This document shows, piece by piece, positions 45,493 through 57,299 of a stretch of 64,000 bases of DNA. The position numbers and the translations under genes are program-made. The notes beneath the pieces were generated by a model, which had not been told where the DNA came from, searched no databases, and worked only from the letters and a program-made list of their open reading frames with translations. How positions within the stretch are numbered: position 1 is the stretch's first letter; each line of letters opens with the position of its first letter. Source of the stretch: Anisus vortex (Eukaryota > Mollusca > Gastropoda > Planorbidae); assembly GCA_949126835.1 (NCBI GenBank), contig OX421500.1:19691167-19755166 (forward strand), written 5' to 3'.

Positions 45493-46305
45493 AATTGTTA
45501 TTTACCTTATTACAACACAACTGACCATGATGTGATATCTGGTATTATTCATTAATCAACTGTTCAGTGCTGCATCGACGATATGTCAGTGGTCATCTGG
45601 TACTGTCATATATGTCGAAATTAAGTAATTATTATGATTCTGGTCAAGCCTCTTGGATGTAAAATTCCAAATATTTAGATAGACAAGCCAGTTTATTTAA
45701 TTATGTATTATTAAAGATGTAGATGACGTACTAGTGCTGTTAAGAAAAGTTGTATTATGTATTTGGCATGAGCCCTCTTTTGATGAGTACTACTTAATTA
45801 TGCCGTTATTCAAAATGTAAATAAACAGTTCAATTTGATCAGCACAGCAGTAGTATATGAGTAAATATATTAGTTCAATGTGGTAATTCGATGTGTCTAA
45901 GGTTGGTACACGTTCGTTACCCCTGGGTGATTCGAATATTAGTAATATAGAGTGTATAATTTATTCGGTGGTAAAGTTATTCTCAGAGTATAAAACGTAG
46001 GTAATCCAAGCAACACTATTGAAAGAAGAGAGCGGACAACGTGTGCGGGATTCTTATATAGTTGTGTGTTAAGCGGTTATTTTCGTAATTGCAAATACTT
46101 TTGGAAGGTACCAAATATGACTGATGTAATTGAGATTTGATAAGAAAATATTTAATATTTCTTAAGAATCGATTATTTAAATTTGCAAGTAATAAAATGA
46201 TCCGGAAGCCTTCGTTCTAATATATTTGAAGAGCCCCGTTATTAATAATTAATGAACTTCTCACAGCGAATTCGCAATCCGTTATTATTATTATGCAACG
46301 GTGTT
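45493..46305. mobile_element. dispersed repeat X, copy 1
   Basis: Shares long stretches with 61330-62487, e.g. CTGTTCAGTG, GGTCATCTGG-like, ATGTCGAAATTAAGTAA, GCCTCTTGGATGTAAA, TATGTATTATTAAAGAT and AACGG(T/C)GTTT near the far end. No coding capacity. Copy 2 has a minus-strand end TGTTACTAAACGCCGTTCC, which could be an LTR start, so a solo LTR is possible but unproven. Confidence 0.6.
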
Positions 46306-46410
46306 TCGTAAAAGTATTTTGTGTGGTAGTGTTGAATTGTAAGATCGGGGAAGTATTTCTAAGGTATCCAGAAGTGTTTGAAAATGTTGTAGTAGGCACT
46401 AGAGTTGAAT
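46306..46410 (-). pseudogene. receptor-like pseudogene 4, stalk part
   Basis: The minus strand encodes TLVPTTTFSNTSGYLRNTSP, then ILQFNTTTQNTF, aligning with the stalk of gene 1 (TGDLSTTIENTSITFYFNTT) and gene 2. DNA similarity is clear over AGTATTTTGTGTGGTAGTGT. The cysteine-rich ectodomain expected next (toward 46900) is not there, so the 5' part of the exon is deleted or replaced. Confidence 0.65.
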
Positions 46411-46689
46411 TCGTTTTTCTTTATTTATGCTATAAACCGCTCATCAAATTTTAAAGATCGGTGGGTTAGAGTCCATAACTGGAACGGGGGTGGCCTGGGC
46501 TATTTTCCCATTAAGAACAGAAAAATGGTCTTATTTAAAAAAAAAATGCCTAGTCTATATTTACATGATTACATATTTGCAATCTTTAAAAAAAAAAATG
46601 CTAAGTATTTATTGTAAAGAAAACATAAGATATATATTAGTGGGTGTTAAAATGCACTAGTGTTCGAAAATCTTAAAGGACGGATACAT

Positions 46690-46975
46690 AGACTAAAGTA
46701 TCCCGTTGGACCAAATTGATCCATAGTTACAGTGAAGCAGCGTTCCCCAGTTTCTGTGGCCACGGCATACTAGGTGATTGTGTGGTCAGCACTATGCAAA
46801 GCCTCCTTTACTTTACCCCAAATAAAGTCAGGTACCCATCAGAGCTGGGTAGACTCAGGGACACCCTCCAGACCCGGGGATAAATCCTAGTCTGCACTAG
46901 GATTCGAACCCAGCACACCTTTGGTACGTCAGCCGAACGCGTTGCCGTACGCCCACAGTGCCTCACTGATACATT
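46690..46975 (-). repeat. tRNA-derived SINE (family 2)
   Basis: The minus strand has GGCTGACGTACCAAAGGTGT, then GCTGGGTTCGAATCCTAG, a perfect pol III B box (GGTTCGAATCC). The body reads CCTGAGTCTACCCAGCTCTG, ATGGGTACCTGACTTTATTT, then a GTGCTGACCACA-type core. This organisation is like widespread mollusc SINEs with a conserved central domain. Diverged, probably old. Confidence 0.75.
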
Positions 46976-47218
46976 GACTTTAACAAATATATAAATAAAT
47001 GTATACAATTAAAAATCATAAAAATCTACAATCAATGCGTATTGCAATTGATTATTGAACCAAACGATGCATAATAATATTTTTTGTAAGCTATGAAGCA
47101 TGTTTATTACTTGTCAATTTGAGTATTCTTTTCATTATCTTTTGATATACCTATCTCTATTTTATCAATTTTTCTAATTATATCTAATTATGTATCTGCT
47201 TGTCCGTTTATTAATTTT

Positions 47219-47266
47219 TATAGGCCTTTATCAATATATATATATATATTTTGATAAAGGCCTATA
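47219..47266. repeat. perfect 16-bp inverted repeat with TA loop
   Basis: TATAGGCCTTTATCAA, then a 16-bp TA-rich loop, then the exact inverse TTGATAAAGGCCTATA. It could form a cruciform or hairpin. No function can be assigned. Confidence 0.9.
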
Positions 47267-47269
47267 TTT

Positions 47270-49220
47270 ATATATAAACTGTCGTTCATTAAAAAATTCA
47301 CATAATTTCTCTTTTTTTTTCAATGCATTGAAATTAAATGAAATATACATCCTTCTAATACACACATTTGTATAATATACTAATACAAAGAAACCAAATA
47401 CAACTAACCTAATGCAATCTAAGATAAGGTATCGTTTTCCAGACAGGTAAACCCAAACATGAAATTCTTTCTATCAGTTATGCCCCTTCAATCCAGCCAT
47501 GCATGTAATTTCGGTTGCAGACTATCGTATACCTTAAAATTGAGCTGAATTTCACCCATATAGAAAAGAAACTGTATTGCCTCAACATTGAGAGAACATG
47601 TATTCGACAAACTTTTTTTCAGGTTTATGGTTTTGCCTAGCCAGAGAACTATGATGATAATATAAAATTAAGTCCATCAGTCTGCAAATGTTTTAATCCT
47701 TGTAGCTTTACATTTCCAGGGTCTAAAAAATTATGAGATAATTCGTTACCGCACAAAAGCCTGCAAGTGAAACACAAAGAAGGATATATATAACATTTAC
47801 ATTGTTGTAGGTTTTTTTTTTTTTTACATGCATGATTTTGTAAAAATTGTTTAGTGTTTTCATTTAAAAGAGGCTAAAAAAAAGGAACATCTTGGCCACC
47901 TTTGAAAGTCTATTTATTTACAGTAAAAAACAACAATTAAAGTTGAATAACCTTATTTTGATGAAGTGATTGTTAATTTAAACCACATATAAATAATAAG
48001 CCTTATCCTCTTATTACGATAAATCGGTGTTCCGATACTTAAACAAAGACACTTAACAACAAGAAATGGCACTTAAAGATCAGGACAGATAATTACAGCG
48101 AAAGATAAACACATTTTGTTTGTAAATTAGATGCTAGCTGCTATACGTCAATAAGACTGGTAAAAGAAAGGGTGGTTATAAAATCAAGAGTTATATTTGT
48201 GTCCATCTATTTTTAAGATCTAACCTTAATCTTGTGTGTTGCTGGGGGGGGGGGGGGCAGGGAAGAAACACTTGAGATTAAATATACACGTGTACAAGGA
48301 ACATCTATGTACGAATGTCCGAAAGTGAGTATTATAGACATGCGAATTATTTTGATGCAGAACAAAGGAGGAGGAAGGGAGGGGTGATGTGTGTGGAGGT
48401 TGTACACGGGTAGAAGCTAATACATGTGAGGGTGTGGACGATTACAAGACACAATGAGGCATTGAGCTCATAACATGAACGACAATATTGAAAGATATAT
48501 GCATTAATTAAGCATGGCGTAAACCAGATATAATTGAACACACAATGATCATGCATCAATAATAACAACCAAACATACAGAATAAATATAATAAGTAATT
48601 TATAAATTAAAAACACATTTGTGTTCCGTTTATTACACTATTTTATCCTTTGTTTTATTTCTAACAATGCATTTGTTAGTTGAGAAAGTTAAAAAAAATA
48701 ATCTAATTTATTTCCATTCGTGTTTTATGGTTAATATAATGTTAATACACTTTAAAAAATTAAGAAAAATACCTAGGAACACAACATAAGTATAATATTT
48801 TTAAAACAAAAATTATAAACGAAATACTAACTTTTGTTTTGTTATATAAAAAAAAAATAATCCAAATCATTTATGTCTTAGTTAAACAAATTCTGTTAAA
48901 TAATTTCAAGGAGAGGTATAAAAACAAATGTAATCTGATCATTTGTTAAACATCTTATGAAATTTTGTAACTTAAACCATTAATAAACACAACCCATTTA
49001 CGGGATTGGCATTTTACTAAATTCTAATGAGTTTATGTCAGTAACATTTTACATAAAGTAAAATACCATTTATTCTTATCATTGTACAATTATTATATTT
49101 TAATAAGTGAATTTATTAAGAAATTCTACTGTGTACAAAAATATAATAATTACAAAGTTATACTACTTATACATTCTTTCTGAAGTATTGTTATTATCTA
49201 CCTTTTACTACATCGTGTAG
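47270..49220. other. long intergenic stretch, no recognisable gene
   Basis: AT-rich DNA with a poly-G run at about 48244-48257 and a purine-rich patch near 48360-48420. No coding region or repeat ends that I can support. Confidence 0.5.
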
Positions 49221-49222
49221 AG

Positions 49223-49300
49223 ATGAAAGTCTTCAGTATTATAATAGTCTTTTTATTGCTGTGTTATAAGATACACACCAGTCCAATCATTTTCTTCCGA
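49223..49300 (+). other. possible orphan signal-peptide exon fused to LINE
   Basis: From an ATG at 49223 the sequence encodes MKVFSIIIVFLLLCYKIHTS, a textbook secretory signal (Lys, hydrophobic core, polar end). It then runs without a break into LINE-derived codons from about 49300, ending at a stop at 49433-49435. It may be the remnant of a small secreted-protein gene cut by a LINE insertion, or a chance frame. No expression evidence is available. Confidence 0.3.
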
Positions 49301-49736
49301 CGCTCTGTGCAGCGTGCTCGACTAGCGTACGTAAAGTTCGGGTTTGTGCTGGGCAAACCGTTCCATAACATTGCACGGTACCTGAATGAATCTGCCCAGG
49401 ATTGCCTTCTCTCCTGGCTCGAGCTCTACACCTAATCCTGTCCAGTTCGCTTGCCTTCTGACGCACTGGCTCTTCGGATTCCTCGTGCTAAGCTAGTGTC
49501 CGCTGGCCAACGTGCATTCTCTTACGCGGGATCGTCCGCCTGTAATCCCTTCCCACTGCATCTTCGACAGAGTCCTAGCTTCGACACCTTCAGGAACCGG
49601 ATGAAGACTCATCTATTCCAGTAGCGTACTGTACATACATACATTTTTGTCTGTTCTTCGTTTCTATGTACTCTGTTCTCAGCACATAGAACTGTTCTCA
49701 ACGAGATATGCGCTATAGACACATCATTATTATTTT
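49301..49736 (+). pseudogene. CR1/L2-like LINE 3' fragment
   Basis: The plus strand encodes, in two frames, ARYLNESAQDCLLSWLELYT and then LRIPRAKLVSAGQRAFSYAG, followed by CNPFPLHLRQSPSFDTFRNR and a KTHLF end. These are the same C-terminal blocks as the LINE at 33287-34058 (AGQRAFIYSGPSAWNTLPLQ). The 3' end is GATATGCGCTATAGACACAT with an ATTATTATT tail. A frameshift and substitutions make it dead. Confidence 0.8.
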
Positions 49737-50525
49737 TGTATCTTGTAGTTAACACCCATGCATACAACTATGGCGTTTCTCACTAGGGCTACGTCTTGCC
49801 AGAGTTCCTGTCGAACCTACTCACCTGGCCCTCAGTGTCCCCAAGCGCTATTCGCTAGTAGTACTACCATCATTTCCTGCGGTTCCAAATCTTCGGATCG
49901 CGATCTCTTTTGGATTCGAATGACCCTATCGCAGGGAGCGCTTTAGGCCTTAGACCATCGATGGTGTTAGGAACCCAAGCAAATCTCTATCCCTCTCCTT
50001 GTAAAAGTCTCAAAACCCGGACGAGCCGAAGCTCTTAAGTCGGGGCGTAACGCAATTGAAATGAGTTATTTAAAACTCTGTCCGGGATCCAGCCACCCCA
50101 CGGCACGCCAAAGGCGTGGCGTGCCATGTAAAAGGGAAGGATTCCGGAGGACAGCGATCGTTCACTGCGGTTCCCCTAAGGATCATTATCGTGGTGGCTC
50201 TCCCGTATATCTGCATTGTCACCAGGTAGCACAAATCCTGTACTATAGGCACAGGCATCCAGGCACCGGGTGGTCGTGAGACGGGGTTGCAGCATCCATT
50301 GCTTCCTCCCCACCGAGACCCGGTGGCCTCTCGGCAGTGCAATGGATCTCGGACATGCTGCGGGGGCTGTCCCCCATGCGTTAGCCCGCCGGTGTTTTCA
50401 AAGAAAATTACTGGCGGTTTACACACTACGCCGCTTTGAGGCCCATGGGTACAGTATCCCTCTCCAGCCTAATCCGCCATATGCAGATACGTACACAAAC
50501 GAGTACCTTGAGTGATGTATGATGG
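49737..50525. repeat. GC-rich repeat-like island, unclassified
   Basis: About 790 bp with GC content well above its surroundings. It begins at the LINE tail and ends near GAGTACCTTGAGTGATGTAT. Both strands have open frames of 60-118 codons (for example 50070-50426 minus) purely because of the high GC. The internal inverted piece GGCACGCCAAAGGCGTGGCG lies at about 50102-50124. It may be the 5' UTR of a LINE, a SINE-like element or a transferred fragment; I cannot choose. Confidence 0.45.
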
Positions 50526-50529
50526 GAAA

Positions 50530-52970
50530 ACAATGTGGATGCTAATCTGTCTTTTAATATTCAACTGTGGTCGATGTGAATACTGCCCCCTCCCTGTGAT
50601 AGTAACAGGTGTCAATGATTTAATGCAATGATAATGTGATACAATATTTTACATTATTAAATAACATTTTTCCTAAAATTAACGTAATATTTAATATACA
50701 GTCAAGGGGAGATAACCAGAAAAATTGAAGTCAACTTTTAATAGTCACGAGCTTTTTCACTTACTTAGACTTGTTTACAGTAAGCCTATGATCATTCTTG
50801 TGTTAAGCGTGATAGTTCAAATGTCAAATCATTTTGGATCGCACTCGTTTAAAGACAGCTATACGATAATGGCAGTTGTATATGTGTTTTGGGCTGTACA
50901 ATCAATTAGTTTACTATTGCAGTATTTTTGCAAATAAATAAGCGCTAGGCAATTCTTCAATTTCCGTTTTCTGTGCAACTATTTGCGCTATCTATTTTGT
51001 TCGGTTTGCACAATTTACTTTTGCGGATGTGAATCAAGTCTCTTATCTCTAATATGTTTATACAATTTTCACCAGGTCTAGCGTACGGTCTTGTAAGTGA
51101 AGTTTCTTTGGTTGGGCTGGCTTATGTTTTAATAATCTTATTTCTGTTGCTCTGAAAAATTGTCATTACTAGTAGTATGCACAATGCAGCCTGTGTAAGG
51201 TTGCAGGGAATCAATAGTTGAATAGTTTTCTGTACAAATATTTGTGCATGAATTACACGTCACGATATATTCATTGTACGTATGCAAATGGTTCTCATTA
51301 GTTTATCCCAATTATTATATAAAGTGGATACCGTTTGGCTAGAATCTATAATGTTCAGTATAATGAGATTAGAATTGACTGCAGTAACATTATCATGTGC
51401 CTTTGCTTATTGTGTGGCATAAAAGCTTTTGCGTATACAGTAAGCAATTATTGCGATACAAATTTTAGGACAGTAACAAAAAAACAAGGTAGGTTTGTGT
51501 TGAGAGGTGTATCGGGACCATAACCAATTATTAGAGGCAGTAGTACTGCCGTTATTTACTGGTAGGTTGGACCTTATGGGTTCTATTGTAATTATATATG
51601 TTGATAATACTTTTTTTTAAAGATAATGTTGTATTTTTTAACAAAATTACTTGTTATTATCGCCATTTTGTGTCAAAATTTTTTTTTTTTTATTCGGCAT
51701 AGAATAGGTTTTCACGCCCGCTTAGACGTGCATCTTTATAGTATTCCTCGTTTTCTTGCCGTAAATATTTTAAATAAGCTAGCGTCCGAACATGTATAAG
51801 TATATTACAATAGATTTTCATCATAGTCCATACTGATGAACACATTGAAAGTGGGCAACACTTTAATATAGGCCCACATTTGAGCAACAAAAAATTCACC
51901 CTCCTACCTTTAAATACCCTTTTTGAGTATAGACTGTACATACGAATGAAGACAGTTTCTTAAAAGCTCTTAATGTAAGTTACAATTCTAAGTATAAGCA
52001 CTATCCATGGAACAACTACAGTTGAACGTTCAGCTCCTTGATGTAGATTCATTTGTATTAATTCCTTCGTTTTGTGATTGTGGTGGTATTTTTGGATTTA
52101 AACCCCTCCCTTCTCCAACTGCTCCATTGTTCCCGGCTTCTAAAGGTGTGGTTGTCATTCTCCTGTCCAAGTTATTGGATATTTTTAGACATAGTTTACA
52201 TTTTTGGCTATAACTAAATTTCTTTGTTATTATAAAAATTAAATCTACTCTGTTGTTGTTTTTTTTTTAATATACAGAATGCATTTTTGTTTTGTTTTAA
52301 TTCCTGTCTAAATAATTATGTTTTTAAGTAATTAATCTTTTACATTGTTTTAAGAAATATATACACTCGCGATATTTATATACGCTGATGTTACATACTC
52401 ATCTTGATTATAGGGCTCCACTTATAAAATGCATCTGTAAATTGTATGATATCAGTTTTTGCCATAATTTTAAAACTTTTCTGCAGGATATTATATATCT
52501 GATAATACACACTGTTTTTTTCATAATTATAAAAATTATAAAATGCAAAGTACGATCTCGACTAATAAAAAAATTATTTATTTAATGAATTTCTTTTCAT
52601 GTCGGAATCAGTGTCTCTAACAAACTTGTTATAAAATGTGTATATGTTTTTATTTGTTTCTTGTTCAGAGTGTAGAATAGTTTACTGATAATAAATTACC
52701 TAACAAACTTTCATCCAGGAAATAAAACAATAGGCATACACTTCAAGAGTTTTTAAAAAAGAGATCAAAGTTTATCGAATATTGTTAACTTTGTTTATGA
52801 CAATCTTGTGCATAATAAAGTAATAAAAAGAATAATATTTATACAATTTTTTTTTCAATCTAACCGCTTTTAGAGACACGTTATGAAACGGATCATTAAA
52901 AAGTAAAAGGGACAAATAAAAGGTTGATTTATAATGTTTTAAATATAAGGCTAAATTTTGCTCTGATAAA
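50530..52970. other. long intergenic stretch, no recognisable gene
   Basis: AT-rich DNA. Small frames such as 50725-50937 (non-ATG start, hydrophobic) and 51335-51523 have no supporting features. No clear repeat ends. Confidence 0.5.
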
Positions 52971-52974
52971 GACT

Positions 52975-53165
52975 GTGTTAACCTACAACTCCCAGAGATA
53001 GTGCACCAATGTCACGGGTTCAATGCCTGGTAGAGGCTTATATTTTTCCATTGCCTATACAGTGTTCCTATGATTATACAGTACGGATGAGTACCTGACC
53101 ATAGGTAGCGATAGGTTATCAGTGACTGCTGTTTCAAATGGCCTATAGATGAAATCGGTTTGACG
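52975..53165 (+). repeat. possible SINE with B-box-like motif
   Basis: ACGGGTTCAATGCCTGG contains a near-consensus pol III B box (GGTTCAANGCC). It is followed 60-70 bp later by GATGAGTACCTGACCATAGG, resembling the ATGGGTACCTGAC core of the SINE at 46690-46975. A weak, old copy of the same or a related family. Confidence 0.4.
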
Positions 53166-53637
53166 GTAGCACTTCTAACCTATGGGTAACATTTTTATAC
53201 AAAATTATAATGATAAGAAATTCAATATTCTATTGAGCGCCCAATACCATCTCAAATGTGTACTCTTTGAATGTAGGTTAAACCGAACCACATGACATGA
53301 GGTCAATACAATATTTTGTGGCAGTCCGATATGATATTCTCTCAGCTAGCGAGGACACATGTGCTACGCATTTTTTTTTATTCTAAACATTTGTTTACAA
53401 AAAGAGGCAGACACAACTTTAATTAAATATAAAATTGCAAACGTTTTCTGAGTACTAATAGATACTTTTTCAAAATATATTGCGAATATTTTATGATATT
53501 TATTGTGTGTTCTAGTTTTCAGAAGTTCAGTTTATGTACTGATACAAGTAGGATACAATACCCAAAACTTAAAGAAGTAGAATACCTTAAATATCATTTC
53601 TGCTTAGATCAAAATTCTATAATTCGAATCTGCCAGT

Positions 53638-53846
53638 GCAGGAGTCGGCACCCTTTGATACCAGTGTGCCAAAGTTATGATTTATAAATCATTCAGCGTG
53701 CCAGCAGCCTAAAAGTCATTCGGATGTAGCATTAAATTTCTCGTAGAAAAGACATGATTTGACTTTTAAGGCCTCTTCCACGTGTCATTGAAAATCCCTC
53801 GGCGTGCCAAGTCTGGCACGCGTGCCGTAGGTTGCCGACCCCTTTG
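53638..53846. mobile_element. hAT-like MITE (~210 bp)
   Basis: The left end is GCAGGAGTCGGCACCC. The right end, read inward on the minus strand, is AAAGGGGTCGGCAACC. The CAGGGGTCGGCAACC-type terminus is a common hAT signature. A second GTGCCA/TGGCAC inverted pair lies inside. I do not see a clean 8-bp duplication. Confidence 0.55.
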
Positions 53847-54111
53847 CTAGTGTATGTTTTGAATTATTTCTTTTATTGTCAACATGTTTCACAGGAAACA
53901 TTAAGCTGAGTTTTGTAAAAATAATTGTACTACAGGGAATATAAAAAGTATGGGTATTTTCACTATTAAGTGCATAAAAACAATACATTAAAATGTCAAA
54001 ACCGGTATTGATGTATGATGCACAGATACGTCCGGCCCTTTTGATATATTGCTTCTTGATATTCGACCCTTACTTCAATATACTTCCTTTTAAAATTATT
54101 TATAACTACAG

Positions 54112-56539
54112 CAGTGGCGTACCGAGGGGTTTTGCGGGGGGTGCGGACACCCTCTCAGGGGGTGACACCCGAATGAAAAAAACAATATTTAAAAAAAAAG
54201 ATAATTTTACACTGCTGGTCGACTGCGGTAACAAAGAGGATGGCAGATCATAATCAAATAAATAAAAATGACTAGCAGCACAGTGTGTCATCAACATACA
54301 ACATGCAAACAAGATGCAAAAGCTAAAGGAGATGTGCGCAGGCTAACAAAACAATGGTTCTGCAAAGAAACGCCCAATGGCGAGAAAATAGTGCGTTCAT
54401 GGATGGTTTACTCACATTTGTCAGTGAGAAATTATATTGTTTTTGCTGCAGATTGTTTGCTATTGATGTTAGCGAAACAACATCTAAATTTGTTACTGGC
54501 TTTGATAAGTGGTGAAAACTGAATCCAAAACTACATAATCATGAGACATCTGAAGAGCACCTATGTTGCCTTGAAAAATGGAAAACATTGGCAGCAGGAC
54601 TTAAGCTACATAAAACAATTTATGCCGAAAGTATTGCTTTATGGATAAAGAGAAGAAAAAGTGGAAGGATATCCTTTACAGGTTGCTAGATATTATATTG
54701 TTTCTTGCGAAGCAAAATCTGGGCCTTTTAGTGGCAACAACGAAGATGAATCCTCGTTAAATAAAGGAAACGTTCTTGAGAAGGTTGAGATGCTTTCTAA
54801 ATATGACCCAGTGCTGAAATAGCACCTAATGAGTCCAAATAAAGCATCTGTATCTTATCTTTTACCAAAATTCAAAATGAATTTATAAATCTACTAGCCA
54901 GTCATACAATGAAAAATCTTGGAATTATGTTTGACAGCATACATGATATAGAACATACTGACCAAATTTCTGAAGTGATCAGATACGTACAAATTCACAG
55001 TAGGAAAGTTAAAGTGCTAGAAGTGTTTTTTGGATTTTTTCCTCGAAGGGGGAAAAAGCTGGCGACCTCAGTTCTGACATTCTTAAAAATCTAAATGGAG
55101 GTGTTCAACCCATTTAGAAAATGAAGAACAAGAAAGCTATTTTTAATGGATGTGTGGGCCATTCCCTTAATTTGCGTGGTCAACACTCTTTTGTCCAAAA
55201 TGCTAAGTACATGTATAACACAAAATGCTTAGTTCATGTATAACATTTAGTGGTACCCTTGAGAGATTGTTTTCCTTATCGGGTTTTACTCATCGATGGG
55301 ATGTTTTAATTGAACACACTGACATGTCGCTGAAAAGGTAATCTAAAACACATAAAAGCGCTCATCATGCTGCTGTTAAACCAGTGATAAATTTGATGAA
55401 TGCATTACGGCGATTGAAGCTTTATGTGATCCTCGTGAAAATGTTGACACAAGGACTTTTACATGATGTCTGTGATTTCACGCTTACCTGCTACTTTAAC
55501 CTTTGGGCTTACATACTTGAAGAAGTTAACCTTACACAGCAGTACCTGTAGACTAAATACTTAACTATTGAAAGTGGTGACCAAGTTAGACGCTTTAAGA
55601 TTGTTTTTGCATGAAAGGCGGAGTCAATTAGTGGAGCATGCTATTGAACAAGCACTTATAAAATCAGAATAACATGGGATTTCGGTAGAGAGAAGATTAA
55701 GGTTTAAGAAGAGAATAATAGGGAAAAAAACAAGAATGTACATGCGAGAAGAAAGCAGTAAGGAGATGCTAGAGTGTATTGATCGCTTTCATTCTGATCT
55801 CCAGGTCAGATCAACAGCGTTTAAGGAAGTAGCAGATCTGTTTGAGGCTGTTCAGACTACGATTCTACTGTCAGCAAGTGAAGTTATTGGTGTCCGCCTA
55901 AATTAACCTTTTTTATACGATGATCTATCCGAAGACGAACTCTTAAAAGAAATACCAAGAAATAGCCTTAGACGACAATTAAAAGCAGCTGATATTGACC
56001 CAAAAAAGCCATGGACTGGTCAGTATTAGATATTTCGAAATTCATAACTAAATGGGACTTCATAGAATCTTTTCCACCACTCTTGCTAGGCCTACAATTA
56101 TTTTTAAAGGTATGTTGGTCTGAAGCTTAATGTGAACGGAGCTTTCCAAAACTAAAGCTTATAAAAAGCTATTTACGCTCCATCATGAGACAATCAAGAC
56201 TTTCTAATCTGACTTTATTATCGATTGAAAGGGTTACTGTGAATGATATAGGTTTTGATGAGGTGATTGACAATTTTGCAGTTTTGAAGAGCAGGAAAGG
56301 AAACATTTAAATAAAGTACTTTTAATGTAAAAATAACTAACCGTAGGGATGTTTCAGTTGTTTATTGCTTTTACTTTCTAATATTAAATTATTATTGTAT
56401 CTGTCATATTTGAACTGTAGGCTTGTTTTTAATTTTAAGGAGACGAAAACTATGCTGAAAGTCGTGGGCGGGGGGGGGGGGGGAGGGGTGACACCCAAAG
56501 TTTACGCACCGGGTGACACCAGCCCTCGGTACGCCACTG
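54112..56539 (+). mobile_element. hAT DNA transposon, complete ends, decayed
   Basis: 2428-bp element with TIRs of about 17 bp (CAGTGGCGTACCGAGGG at both ends, inverted, with the last bases slightly variable). It is flanked by a perfect 8-bp duplication AACTACAG (54104-54111 and 56540-56547). GGGTGACACC motifs lie just inside both ends. It encodes a broken transposase on the plus strand. Its TIRs differ from those of the hAT at 3207-5723, so it belongs to a different family of the same superfamily. Confidence 0.93.
54290..56310 (+). pseudogene. hAT transposase, ZMYM1-like, broken
   Basis: Plus-strand frames with stops and frameshifts retain blocks of a ZMYM1-like hAT transposase. These are WFCKETPNGEKIVRSWMVYS (TTF-type finger region, about 54355-54415), HNHETSEEHLCCLEKWKTL, NEFINLLASHTMKN, IMFDSIHDIEHTDQISEVIR, VFFGFFPRRGKK, NLRGQHSF-like DNA, and the C-terminal dimerisation region with CERSFPKLKLIKSYLRSIM (about 56130-56185). 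Order is preserved, so it is a decayed full-length gene rather than a fusion. Confidence 0.85.
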
Positions 56540-56549
56540 AACTACAGGT

Positions 56550-57085
56550 AACTAAAAGCTAACAAAACTATTAGCATTGTCTTAAAAAAAAATAGTAAGA
56601 GGTGCTTTAACATTTTGTTTTCGTCTGTTCTTTTTTATATTATGAACAACAAAAGAAAAAAATCAGAATCATTTTATTTTATTCATTTTTAAGTTGCAAT
56701 AAAATGACTACAGTTGTTTCGCCCTAAATCAAATGTTAATAAAATAACTTTAAAAAAAATCAGAGATCGTTAAATAATTATGTAAATTGTCTATGTTAGC
56801 GACATTTACATAATAATAATAAAGCCAAAGTTACAATAGTAAAGAAAAGGGATATTACTTATTTTTCATTTAATCAACGTCTATGTATTTTAAATGTTTG
56901 AAGGAGACTTAAGTGACATAAAAAAATAAGCTATGTTATTAACAACGGTTTCATTTGACCACGACCTGCTCTGCACTGAGTACTCTGTTATATGAACTCT
57001 GTCGTCGTATGACCAGAAATGTAATACTCACTACTAACCCACAATGTCTACTGTTTAAAATGTATGCAAGAACAAATGCATATAA
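56550..57085. other. no recognisable gene
   Basis: AT-rich flank between the hAT element and a LINE-A fragment. No open frame of interest. Confidence 0.5.
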
Positions 57086-57089
57086 GTAC

Positions 57090-57290
57090 TCTTACTTCCC
57101 GAGCGGCATTTGGGCATAGAATCGGTTGCCTGAACAAACCAGGAAAACCAATAACTTAACATCATTTAAATCATTAATGAAAATGCAAGACTAGACTCGG
57201 ACCACGGATGAGCGTAGGACGCAATAATCTTCTTTATAGAAGGAGCGTCTGTAATGTATAAGATAAGATAAGATAAGTATGTACTTTTTA
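57090..57290 (+). pseudogene. LINE family A 3' end
   Basis: The plus strand encodes RLPEQTRKTNNLTSFKSLMK, the same ORF2 end as at 6104-6307. It is followed by TCGGACCACGGATGAGCGTA, the ACGCAATAATCTTCTTTATA block and an AGATA tandem tail (about 57262-57278). The tandem AGATA shows how this family ends. Confidence 0.8.
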
Positions 57291-57299
57291 GACTTAATA

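Noticed and set aside
46898..46911. tRNA gene suggested by a perfect B box
   Set aside because: The flanking sequence does not fold as a complete cloverleaf and continues into a SINE body; it is the head of a SINE.
50070..50426. 118-codon minus-strand frame in the GC-rich island
   Set aside because: Open frames occur on both strands because of high GC. No domain, signal or repeat of protein type is visible.
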